A stretch of 64,000 bases of DNA from positions 37,289-101,288 of the forward strand of contig QLIY01000022.1 of assembly GCA_003260075.1 (NCBI GenBank), given 5' to 3'. Of the stretch, positions 1 through 10,200 are shown piece by piece. The translations under genes and the position numbers were made by a program. How positions within the stretch are numbered: position 1 is the stretch's first letter; each line of letters opens with the position of its first letter. The notes below the pieces were generated by a model that searched no databases, had not been told where the DNA came from, and saw only the letters and a list, made by a program, of their open reading frames with translations. This DNA is from Phallusia mammillata (Eukaryota > Chordata > Ascidiacea > Phlebobranchia > Ascidiidae).

Positions 1-87
1 CTAATAATATAAAAACAAGGTGATTCTAAACTAGGCAATAAAATTCAAAGGTTTGATTGTCACTCTATCTCCGTGGTCGGCAACCCC

Positions 88-88
<1 letters not shown>

Positions 89-163
<75 letters not shown>
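89..163. repeat. Poly-C run of 75
   Basis: Uninterrupted cytosine run. The paralogous position near 5415 has only ordinary sequence there, so the run has replaced or been inserted into unique DNA. It belongs to the small class of very long runs (with 3546-3591, about 20310-20352 and 56910-56973) and is most likely an unresolved assembly gap. Confidence 0.7.
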
Positions 164-164
<1 letters not shown>

Positions 165-314
165 TATAATTTTTCAGGTTAAATACTTCAAAACATTTTG
201 CCCAAATGTCCCGGGGATGATAAACTAACTAATGCGTTTCGTAGTTTTTTAAATATAAATTTCAGTTTCAAAAACAGTCCGCAGTACAAACCAGGTTGCC
301 GACCCCTCATCTAC

Positions 315-579
315 CTGGTAGTTGCTGTTGTATTTCATCATTCAACAGCGAGATAAGTTGCTTGCGAAGTTCATCATCGTCAAGTGTCGGTCTTGCAACA
401 ACTGATAAGTATAAATACATATGGTAACAACTTACAAGTTACATCGACAATAACAAAAAATTATCTTGTTTGGTTTTTCATGTAAATCGGCCTACTTCTA
501 TTGTTATTTACATTCACTTGTTCTTACCGCAATTGCTCCAAATTAGCACATTTATCACTACCAAGGCCCACATTCTCAT
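315..579 (-). CDS. Astacin-family metalloprotease gene A, 5' exons only
   Basis: Partial minus-strand gene whose remaining exons lie beyond the left edge. Exon 1 (579-528) starts at ATG 579-577 and encodes a signal peptide beginning MRMWALVV. Exon 2 (401-315) encodes an acidic propeptide segment containing [12 protein letters not shown]. Both ends have good splice sites (donors gtaaga and gtagat, acceptor tatcag) and compatible phases. The exon pair is a close paralogue of exons 1-2 of gene B at 5552-5814, which continues into a full astacin catalytic domain; the assignment of gene A rests on that similarity. A hydrophobic start followed by an acidic propeptide fits a secreted zymogen. Confidence 0.65.
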
Positions 580-1127
580 GGACAAGGTACATCGACCGCT
601 TCGTAGGCTAAATGTTTTCACCTAAAATTTGACATGGTTATATTTCGATTTCGATGCATAATTTTTTTCGTCCTGTATCACTGACGAAGAAATTGTAGAA
701 GCTGTCATATGCCGGAAATGGTAAGGGCGACAGTTTGTCAAATTTGTCACGTCCTGGTGAAATTATTCGAGGTTAATAAGAATGTACATCGGTCGGTATG
801 ACTGCAAAAAACTAGACTGATTGCATGCTGTTTTTCCGTATTTTAGTTGCTTCTAAAATTACGTGATAATAGTGTAAACAAATATTTGTACGGTGCCAAT
901 GAAGGCGTCGTTTACATCCACCAACAGTGTTTCTCAACCAGTACGGTTAGCAAAAGTAAGCGACAATAGATCTTAAAATACACAATCTGAATTTGTTTTC
1001 TGCAAATATCACACGGCTCCCCTTTAGTTTAAGCCAAATATTTGCTAGGCTACATGATTAAAATTTTACTTTAAAAAGAGTTTTTTTGGCAATGTGGGAC
1101 AGTAAATATCTTGTTGCACTAGTACCG
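580..1127. other. Intergenic, 5' flank of astacin gene A
   Basis: No coding potential recognised. It is the upstream flank shared with 5815-6240 in the other segmental copy, so promoter elements of the astacin pair probably lie here, but no specific motif can be named. Confidence 0.4.
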
Positions 1128-1539
1128 CAGTGGTTCTCAAGCTTTAGCATATTTTTTTTAAAAGACGGTCCCTTTGCCATTATTTCGATGGCTCGCGGTC
1201 TTTAAGCCTGAAAGTGTTTTTCAGAAAAACTAAAGTTGATTGCAGGATTTTAGCTAGTTATGCAAAAATGCGCATAACAATGATCCAGAGACTGGTTGTG
1301 ACATCACAGACAAGACGAAAACATTACGATTGTGCGCGAACAATTGCCTTTTTGTTAGTTATCATGCAATAAATGCTATTGTTTTGCAATGGAGACAGTC
1401 GAATTCTTAATTCTACTTAGATTTGAACTGATTCAGTGGCACAAACCGACTCCAAATAAGATTGTAGAAGTACTTCAACCTTTTCGCGGTCCCCCAAAAA
1501 TTGCCTCAAGGACCGCGGACCCCAGTTTGAGAACCGCTG
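1128..1539. mobile_element. hAT-like MITE
   Basis: Nonautonomous element with imperfect terminal inverted repeats: the left end reads CAGTGGTTCTCAAGCTT and the right end is the complement of CAGCGGTTCTCAAACTG. Flanks share a degenerate 8-bp duplication (cactagta / ctctagta, offset by 3 bases on the left). A close relative with a perfect 8-bp duplication is at 35074-35502 and a right-end fragment follows the C run near 20353. There is no transposase ORF. The element is absent from the paralogous segmental copy, so it inserted after that duplication. Confidence 0.75.
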
Positions 1540-2582
1540 CTCTAGTAGGATACATAACAATAACAAATTGCATGAACAAATTTTTCTATGGTTAGACAAC
1601 TTTTTTTTATAAGTTCTAATACTTATAAATAACTTTCTTAGCTGTTTCTATTACCGATCAATTTGATAAGCATGCATGCTATGGATACAAAAATGTTTAG
1701 TTGTTGGAGCGATTTTGAAAGTTATTTACAGCCGGTTAGGAAAAATCATTTTTAAGTCATTTGGTCGAAATTCTTTGTCATACGTGTATTGCATACATAC
1801 ACAACCAACTGTGAGTAAGAGTTTCTTTTAAATTCCATAAACCGATATAGTTGTGCGTCTAAACTTGCCACTTCCTTGCAAAAGGATATTCGTTGACAAC
1901 TACGCTGGTGACATGTCCTGTACGATAGCTGAAGCTCCTTTTTTTCTAGATTGTAATTGTAATGTTGTAAATCAATGTGTTATCTCTTTTGGGTTTAAGC
2001 GCTGTTGCTATAGCTCTAAACTTTCCACACACATCGCACTTAAAACTACCGCTGAAACGATGTTTTCATTTGTACAAAACACAATATGAATAAAACATGA
2101 CCTTGTTGTTTATTGAAAAGATTGTGACATCACAAAATAGTAAATTAAGTCTTATCATTTATTCACGCCTATTTTGTTTAAAATTTGTGGGTTCAACAAA
2201 TCAAAACGATTTGATACATCTAGATGTTTAATGTTCACTATGTATGACGTGTTATTATCTATGACTGTTAAAAATTACAGCATTGCTAATTAAAAGTGAG
2301 TGGTCAAATCTGTTTTTTGTAAGGTGAAAGAAATGAATACACAATGAAAGATGGCAACAATGAAACATTGTGACGTTTTTGATGCAGTGAGAAAATAAAA
2401 AAAGGGTTGGCTGTAAATTCGTCTGCTTCGTTCTTTAGTAGGAAAACAGATCTGATTCTGAAAAAATGACAATTATGTGTTTGCATATTCGGTATTCGTT
2501 GGCAATGCACTGCGATGCTCGCTTTTTTGCTATCTTTGTAAAGTAAAACATTTATGTAAAAGCATCGAGCCAATAAATGATA
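1540..2582. other. Noncoding stretch between astacin genes A and B
   Basis: Only short shadow ORFs; no family motif, tRNA or repeat recognised. It could hold the 3' UTR or an unrecognised last exon of gene B (minus strand) and introns of gene A. Confidence 0.3.
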
Positions 2583-2635
2583 AGCTGCAGACAGGTGCAC
2601 ACTGTTTTGACCTATAGGGTCTCATCAGTGCAGCT
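2583..2635 (-). ncRNA. Hammerhead ribozyme with mutated G12 (probably inactive)
   Basis: The minus strand of the left arm folds the same way. CTGATGA corresponds to 2628-2622, helix II GACC/GGTC to 2621-2618 and 2612-2609, and helix III ACA/TGT to 2605-2603 and 2593-2591. The cleavage C is opposite 2590, and a seven-bp helix I AGCTGCA/TGCAGCT is formed by 2635-2629 and 2589-2583. The conserved GAA after helix II is AAA here (opposite 2608-2606). G12 is the general base in hammerhead catalysis, so this copy should fold but cleave poorly or not at all. Confidence 0.7.
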
Positions 2636-2680
2636 GGTGACAAGAGAGCACCTACACCAGCTACACTGATCTCTTGTCAC

Positions 2681-2730
2681 TAACTGCACTGATGAGACCT
2701 TATAGGTCGAAACAGTGTGCATTGTCTGCA
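2681..2730 (+). ncRNA. Type I hammerhead ribozyme, intact core
   Basis: All core elements are present in order on the plus strand. Helix I 3' strand TGCA is at 2685-2688; CTGATGA at 2689-2695; helix II GACC at 2696-2699 closes loop TTATA and pairs with GGTC at 2705-2708; GAA is at 2709-2711; helix III ACA (2712-2714) pairs with TGT (2723-2725); the cleavage-site C is at 2726. TGCA at 2727-2730 then pairs exactly with the first helix I strand. Predicted self-cleavage is after position 2726. Helix I is the open helix, as in animal Penelope-element and retrozyme ribozymes. Helix III is only 3 bp (4 with a G-U), so activity may need a dimeric arrangement. Confidence 0.8.
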
Positions 2731-2831
2731 AAACATTTATGACTGTAGCAATTTACAATACTGAAATCTGGCACCACAACACTGTGCTAACTTTGAAAAT
2801 ACACGTACTTTTACTTCAAGTAAGCACAAAC

Positions 2832-3544
2832 CTGACAAGTAGTATTGGCAGTTGTACATCATATTGATCTGTTTAATGTCCTCACTCGAAAAATCATTTC
2901 GTTGTGCTTTCACTGGTCGATTGTTGCGTCTGAAGCAAATAGGATCAAATAAGGAAAACCAGTTAAGCGTGAATACCATACTGGTTCGGTTTTTACTTTT
3001 TAAGTTTAAAGTTGTGTTTAAGGTTATCACCTTTTAACAATGGTTGGTTTGCCATTCTTGCTCAAATGTTTGCCACCGTACTGCATCACGGACCCAAAGT
3101 CGTAAGGGGAACCCATTGAATTGATCTCGTATTGGTTTAATTTTTTAAAATTTCTGATGTTTTCTAAATTAAAAACAGTTTTGACTTAAACTAAATAAAG
3201 TTTCATTTAACACGAATAAAAATCTTTAATCAATAGACAAAAACAACATGATTTTTCCAAATGTAAAAAAGTTTTTGCAGTATAGACAAAAGAAACTAAC
3301 GTGGTTTGACATTTTCCAGATTAATTTTAACGTATAAATCACGATCAGGTCTGGAATGTTCATGAAAAAATCCCAAAGCATGCATAACTTCGTGAATGAT
3401 GAAGCCATCCTTCACATAACACTTATAATGGAATGTGATCTGCAAAGTAGGTCAATGCAATGTAGCTTGAAGTGAAAAATTACACAAGAAACATATGTCT
3501 AAATACAAATGAAAATACAAGGCAATATAAAAGGCAAGCTTTAA

Positions 3545-3591
<47 letters not shown>

Positions 3592-5814
3592 TTTAAATGT
3601 GCTTTACCGGTTGTCGTCCACCATTTCTTCCTACACTGGAACTACAACCGATTCCGTCCACAAACTCTATGTAGTCGTTTTCGTTGGTTCGTTTTACAAA
3701 CTTTAAACAAGTGCGTTGTTCGAAAAGGTCAAGCATTTTGCGGATTCTGGACTTTCTAAAACCGCCTCCAGCAGTTGCTGCAACAAAGAATAGGCAAAAG
3801 GTTCAGAAAAGTAAATTATGCTCACAGCGTTAATATTGGAAATACTTTTAGCAGGTTTTTAAGCCTTCCGTGGAGTTCAGTAAGGAGAAAGTTGTGATTG
3901 TATTAAACTAAATACGCAATTTTCGGTTTCTAACTTGAAAATACAAAACGTTTTGTTGTCGAAGCAGCAAATTACTTTTTGAGTCGCACTTACCAGTCAT
4001 TCTGTCAAAGCTGTACGGAATTTTGTACTTTCCTCTAAACGGTATGTTGTCCCATCGCTTTAGGTTGCGACTGGCCCCTCTGTTTTCATTGCCGAAATAC
4101 ATTTCTGCTACTTCCGCTTCGGTTCAAACATGCATTTAAAAAAGAACAGTTACGGATGTATTTAGCTTGTTTAAAATCGAAATTTTAGAGAATTGGTGAA
4201 TATAGTTGTCACAAATTCCCCACTGATTATAACAATATATAGGGATTGTCTAAACTAGTTAAGTAAAAGTTAGCCTACAATTTTATTGTTGCTATTCTAA
4301 TTGCCGTTGTAACAGTTGTCCCACACCGACCTGTCATCATAATATCGCCGTCAAACAACCCAAAACTTTTGCATCGACAGCTCACAGTGCAACCCTCAGA
4401 ATTCGACTCAAAACCCAGAATGCATTGTTCAGTGCAATGAGATTCGTCAAAATCGTTACATTTCTGGTTTACAGGTTCTGCAAAGAAACGTTTAAAATTA
4501 ATTAGTTCGGTTGGTTGATAACGTATCGAAGTATTGTTGGTTTATATTAGTGATGCACCGAACCCGCCTGAAAAGGTTCGGGCCGAAACCGGCCATGAGG
4601 CCGAATAATTTCAGCCGAATCAGGCCGAACCTAAAATCCCCGTTTTTTGGATGGTTTCAACTGAACCTTGTGTTGTTGATGCGAGTGAACTCAATATTGA
4701 CAAACTAAAATCACTTTCACACTGGGTAAACTTTGCTAAACATCTAATATTTTGCAGACAACGTGGCTGGTATTTCATATTAACAACAAATAGTTAATTA
4801 ATGATGCGCGTATGGGCGTAAATAAAATTTAAGGCCTGAATTCCATGCAATAAAAAAGTTCGGTTTCNGTGTTGTTGATGCAAGTGAACTCAGTTATGAC
4901 AACCAAAATCCCTTTCACAATGCGAAAGCTTCACTAAACTTGTAACATTTCGCAGACAATGTGGCAAGTATTTATGATGTTTCGTATTGGCGAAAATGAA
5001 CATTTGGGTATTAATTCCATGCAATCAAAAAGTTCGGTTTCGGCCGAATTTTCAAAAAAATTCGGGCCGAAACCGAAACATTGGAAAACAGCGGATTCGG
5101 CCGAAATGTTTCGGCCAACCGAAACTTCGGTGCATCACTAGTTTATATATCTATATGTGAAACCAATTGATCCAACTAAACGGTCATTTAGAATTTTAGA
5201 TTATAAACGTGCTCTATAAAATATACCAAAAGATTTGTGCAAACATGTAGGCCTATACTAGTAGACACATATGTGCGTTTTTGACCGAAAAATGATAGGC
5301 ATATCTTTACTTCTAGACTTTAACATATCGCACAATAGAAAAACAAGTTGATTCTATATTAGGCATAAATTCCAAAGGTTTGATTGTAACCCTACCTCCA
5401 TGGTCGCAACCCCTGGGCCGGGGCCCAAATATCCCCGGGATAATAAACTAATTTATGCGTTTCATTGCTACATATTTGTAGTTTTCTAAATACAAATTTC
5501 AGTTTCAAAAACGGTCCGCAGTACAAACCAGATTACAGACTGCTGATCTACCTGGTAGTTGTTGTATTTCATCATCCAACAACGAGATAAGTTGCTTGCG
5601 AAGTTCATCATCGTCAAGTGTCGGTCTTGCAACAACTGATAAGTATAAATATAAATATATATGGTAGCAACTTACAAGTTACATCGACAATAACAAAAAA
5701 ATGATCTTATTTGGTTTTTCATGCGCATACTACTATTGTTATTTACATTCACTTGTTCTTACCGCAATTGCTCCAAATTAGCACATTTATCACTACCAAG
5801 GCCCACATTCTCAT
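2832..5814 (-). CDS. Astacin zinc metalloprotease gene B with antistasin-like propeptide module
   Basis: Secreted zymogen endopeptidase of the astacin family (M12A). Exons in transcription order: 5814-5763 signal peptide; 5635-5552 acidic propeptide; 4477-4331 six-cysteine antistasin-like motif (CxxxCxxGF...GCxxxCxC) followed by FDGDI, matching the astacin aspartate-switch FxGD; about 4112-3994 with RNLKRWDN and the mature start; 3777-3608; 3439-3301 with [13 protein letters not shown], the HExxHxxGxxH zinc site; 3163-3031 with the Met-turn SVMQY; 2929-2832 ending [11 protein letters not shown], the usual end of the catalytic domain. Phases agree at every junction except that the acceptor near 4112 is uncertain. 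In the Met-turn the usual MHY is MQY; the tyrosine is kept. A C-terminal tail further left was not found. A C run (3546-3591) sits in one intron. Family confidence is very high; the substrate is unknown. Confidence 0.88.
3546..3591. repeat. Poly-C run of 46 in an astacin intron
   Basis: Lies between the catalytic exons at 3608-3777 and 3301-3439 of gene B. No flanking duplication was recognised around it, unlike the short 8-12 base runs. Read through, it gives a spurious polyproline ORF. Probably an unresolved gap. Confidence 0.65.
4548..5140. mobile_element. hAT-like MITE with TAGTGATGCACCGAA ends
   Basis: Inverted termini TAGTGATGCACCGAA and its complement TTCGGTGCATCACTA are flanked by a perfect 8-bp target duplication GTTTATAT (4540-4547 and 5141-5148). 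The interior is repetitive in (T)TCGGCC(G). It lies in the intron between propeptide exons 2 and 3 of astacin gene B. The single n at 4868 splits it: bases just before and just after the n are two diverged copies of the same 180-200 bp, so the element is over-long by one allelic overlap. The ends match a terminal motif family widespread in animal hAT MITEs. Confidence 0.85.
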
Positions 5815-6240
5815 GGACAAGGTACATCGACCGCTTCGTAAATGTCTTCACCTACAAATTTAACATGGTTTTATTTCGATTTCGACGCATAATTTTTTTC
5901 GTCCCGTAGCATTGACAAAGAAATTGTAGAAGCTGTCATATGCCGGACATGGTAAGGTCGACAGTCTGTCAAATTTGTCACGTCCTGGTGAAATTATTCG
6001 AGGTTAATAAGAAGGTACATCGGTCGGTTTGACTATAGTGTAAACAAATATTTGTACGGTGCCCAGGAAGGCGTCTCAACCAGTACGGTTAGCAACAGTA
6101 AGCGACAATAGACCTTAAAATACACAATCTGAATTTGTTTTCTGCAAATGTCACATGGTTCTCCTTTAGTTTAAGCCAAATATTTGCTAGGCTACATGAT
6201 TAAAATTTTGCTATAAAAAGCGTTTTTTAAGTAAAATAGG
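5330..6240. repeat. Segmental duplicate, right copy (pairs with 1-1080)
   Basis: Contains exons 1-2 of astacin gene B and its upstream flank. Direct orientation relative to the left copy. Divergence of several percent plus indels indicates an established tandem duplication. Confidence 0.75.
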
Positions 6241-7216
6241 GCAGTAAATATTCCCAGCTGGTTCCATTTTTAACCCTCAACAGACACGTTTCCCAAGCAC
6301 AAACAAATAACCGTGATCCCAACGTCTACAGAAAACAGTTTATTATAGTTTCTATGAATATGGTCATAATTAAAGGTTATGGCGCCTTTGGGCGGATTTC
6401 CTGCGTACGGCATTTGTCACTGGGCGACATAGGTAATTTGTTTGCAAGTTTGTCATTTTCTTTTTTTTTCTCTCTTGTTTGTAGGCTATTTTGTAATTAT
6501 TCTTAAATCCTTACATAATTACAGACTCACGAAAACGCAACAAAATGCGGTGAATTTTGGTATTTTTTAATTTAAAAGAGTCCTGGTCAAATAAGCACAC
6601 GAGTTAAAGGACTCTTAAGTTCCCAAGTTAGAAAGTTTAAAAAATGAAGTGTGGTAACGTTAAGATTGAAGTGTAAAGTTGATATTTTGCACATGTTACA
6701 ATATGTGACCAGGTAGTAAAAAGACATGCCTCAGGGCAAGTACTTACATGAGTTTTTATGCACAAATCCTTGATTTTTTTGAGAACCACATAAAATAAGT
6801 TTACACATTTTCAGTCATCAAGTGATGATTGTGTCAGTGAATGGAATGCACATTTGCTAGTTTAAAGTTCATTGCACAGTGCACTTTTTATAGCATGCTG
6901 CATGTTTTGTATTTATTGGTTCATGTTTAGATATGAAGAACACTCATCTTGGTCATAGTAATCCTGTGTGTTCTAAATAACCCCTTGACCTTACAAATAA
7001 GCTAAAATGATGCAAATTTAGGGTTTAAATCAAGACCTAGTGGAATGTTTTGTGGAAACTGATACAGTAGTAGTAGTACCATAAAAGCCTGAATTATTTT
7101 GAATTTGCACCTTTTCAGATTTTCTACCTCAACATTAAAATGTTTGTTCAAAATGTCACGAAGTGGCGTGTTTTGTTCAACTTAGTTGAAACAAACATGA
7201 TTAATTTTTTGTGTTG
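5815..7216. promoter_or_regulatory. Divergent intergenic region between astacin B and TRIM71
   Basis: 1.4 kb between the minus-strand astacin start and the plus-strand TRIM71 start. The first part is shared with the left segmental copy; the remainder is unique AT-rich DNA. No core promoter motif can be assigned with confidence. A RING-encoding exon of TRIM71 was looked for here and not seen. Confidence 0.4.
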
Positions 7217-10200
7217 ATGCATTTGATGAAACTGAAACACAATGAAAAACATAATTGTGTGATGAGTGGTTGGTTGGCCAAGACAAACATGGCAGATCCA
7301 TTCCACTTGGTTCCAAATGGAATTGTTTCCAATTCGTTTCCCAATATCACTTCTACTTCTACCTCTTTGCAAAGTCCAATCAACTCGTTCTGCAATGCAA
7401 TAAGCGAATCTCTGCCTAGCTCAACAAGCGGGATGTTTATGCAGTCTTCAAACGAAATAATGACCTCATCCAGTGACGCCACATTGACCAGTTTGCTAAT
7501 TGGTAATATTTGGGAAGCAATGTCAATACAAGACGACATCAAACAGAAACATTTTTGCATGTGTAATGATGGAATACAAGCAGACTCCTATTGTCATGAT
7601 TGCAAAGAGCACTTGTGTGCACGATGTGTATCAGCACACTATCGAGTAACACTGACAAAAGATCATGTTATTGTAAAGGTAACTGATACATGCACACACT
7701 TTCTGGGGACCATTTCATATAGGAGACAACTATTGTTTTTGTGCTGTTTTACTTTTAGACCTTGTAGCCAAAGCCCCAAAACGTCAAATAATATTAGGAT
7801 TTCAACATATTTTACAATGGGTGTTTCATCTGTTTTGTTTGGTTTATGGTTTCCTAATTTTAAAAACAAATCCCCTGTTTTTACATACTTAAGAAAAAAA
7901 GCTTTTATTTACCCCCAAAGCATGCCACCAGTTACAACCCTCTGGTAGAAAAAGTTAATTACACTGGTAAGTACTGAATGAATCCCACAAAATTACATAT
8001 CAACAGCACAGGCATAAATGCTTAACTTGCTTGGCAAAAACCTCTAATTATAGGTTTGATATTTTTCTCACTGAAGTTGTTATTAACTGAAATATTTCTT
8101 GTAGGCCGATCCCAAACCCACCTCAGACAAGGAACTTCACCGTATGCTACCTTACCTTCTACCTCCTCCTTGTGTTAACAATAAAAACTTTTGCAATGTT
8201 CATGCTAATGAACTGAACCAACTATTTTGTGAAACATGTTCACTGGTAAGTACTTCCATTTTCTGCAAATCTGCATGATAAGTATAGGGCACTTGCTCAC
8301 TATAATTATGCAATGTTTCTTAAATTTTTCAACAAAGTATATAACCATCAGAAATATTGCGAGGCACCAATCATATAAATATTGAAACAAACGTTCTGAT
8401 GGTATTATATCAATGTATTTCTTATTTAAACTAACATATCTAATAACACACCTGGTACCCTTTGTACGGTTTAAGAAGCAATGATATAATGTATGTTGTC
8501 CCCAACCAGAATTCCTCCCTTAACAATTTGAAACATTTTTATTCCTCGCCAATAGATTACATAGTAGATGCTAAACAATACAAAGATCATTTAAAATGCG
8601 TATTTTGTTAACTTCACTGGTTATATACCCAGAGTTAAAGTGTCTATTTACAAACCACACAATAAAGTAAATCCCCAAAAAGTTTTCAAATTCCTACCTA
8701 GTTGGGAACCACCGGTATAGTGTATGTGGCTGATGGCTAAATACTCTTTTATTCAAAACTTCTTATTTATAGGCAGTTTGTCAACAATGCACGATATATG
8801 AACACAGTGGCCACAATTTTCAATTCCTCCAGCAGGTGGCTGATAGCAGTAAAACTGCTTCTCTCAAGTTACTGGCTGAAGCAAGGTAAGTGGAGACATA
8901 AAATTGTATTGATTGTGGAAAAGAAAATATGCACATATGCATTCTAATTACTTCACTCAAATCCCCCCCCCCCAATAGATTACATAGTAGATGCTAAACA
9001 ATACAAAGATCATTTAAAATTGTGCATTTTGTTAACTTCACTGGTTATATTCCCAGAGTTAAAGTGTCTATTTACAAACCACAAAATAAAGTAAATCCCC
9101 CAAAAGTTTTCAAATTCCTCCCCAGTTGGGAACCACCGGTATAGTGTATGTGGCAGATGGCTAAATACTCTTTTATTCAACACTTATTTATAGGCAGTCC
9201 CCCCCCCCCTTACTGGCTGAAGCAAGGTAAGTGGAGACATAAAATTGTATTGATTGTTGCAAAGAAAGCATGCGCATATGCATTCTAATTACTTCACTCA
9301 AAGTATCATGCTGAATATGGTTGAAGTATTTTTTTCCAAACTAAACCCTGACTCATAAAATTAGTTAAAATATTCATGAGAATGGTAAGATGCTATGTGA
9401 TTATTGAATCAATGCCATACAGTTTTTGTTTCTTGTAATTCTTGCACATAAAAATGTTAATTTAAGTGTGAAACAGATATTAGGGCCTTTTGACATCAAT
9501 CAACAGAATCTTGCACACACTTCCAAACGTTTGAAATCTGTAGAAAATTTGAATGCCATTTTATGTTAGCTTTAACAGATAGATCAGCACTTCTACATTA
9601 CATGATGTGTTAAAATTATTGCAATTTTGCAGAAACAACTATCAAGCTGTGGAAAAAAATATTCAAGCAATCCAACAAATGGCTGAAAGAATTGCTGGCC
9701 GAAGTAAACTGGTCAAGTCTGAAATTCATGCCACTGTTCAAAAACATGTTCTTGCATTGGAACAAAGGGAACAGGAGCTGATAGGAAAAGTGGAACAAAT
9801 AAGACAAGTATGATTCAAAATATATTTCAGTGCTTTCTATGTGTAAACTATAGAGGGCTTCCTCCATAATTGCTGTGGAAATTGTTCATTGAGTTGTTAG
9901 GTAATTGCAACAAAAATGAAAAAGTAAAATTTTAGCATAATTCCTGACAACTTTGCTTTAATTAGTGGTGTCAAACAACCTGATGTCCATCTAGAAGTTG
10001 GCATTTGATACAAATGCTTAAAATATTATGTGGCAACACAGATGGATAAGTATATACACAGAAAGTGCAATTTATCTGATTCAGTGTAAACTTTTCAATT
10101 TAGTATGAAAGGTGCTAAAGCACAGTGGGAAATCTACTAATTATTGATTTGCTGATAATGGGGAGTTTTCTTATCAACCTTCAACACATGCACGCAAGAA

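Larger units (their letters stand above)
1..1080. repeat. Segmental duplicate, left copy (pairs with about 5330-6240)
   Basis: About 1 kb that recurs 5.3 kb downstream in the same orientation. It includes the first two coding exons of an astacin gene and the surrounding noncoding DNA. The copies differ by substitutions and small indels well beyond sequencing noise: for instance the left copy has one extra codon in the glutamine run of exon 2 and a long C run at 89-163 where the right copy has short unique sequence. This looks like an old tandem gene duplication, not one of the recent allelic overlaps elsewhere in the window. Confidence 0.75.
2583..2730. repeat. Foldback element with hammerhead ribozymes in both arms
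   Basis: Two arms of about 60 bp (2583-2648 and 2668-2730) are near-perfect reverse complements around a loop of about 20 bases. Each arm contains GACCTATA and CATCAGTGCAG in opposite orientation. Read 5'->3' on either strand, the 3' arm forms a hammerhead secondary structure. Small hammerhead-bearing repeats are known from Penelope-like elements and retrozymes in animals; this inverted pair may be a remnant of such an element inserted in head-to-head copies. It lies just downstream of the last recognised exon of astacin gene B. Confidence 0.8.

Noticed and set aside
3472..3759. ORF with a polyproline run
   Set aside because: The prolines come from the 46-C run; the real coding exon here is on the minus strand (3608-3777, astacin).
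5392..5398. CTACCTC as a let-7 site
   Set aside because: Lies in an astacin intron/flank, isolated, and not in a plausible 3' UTR.
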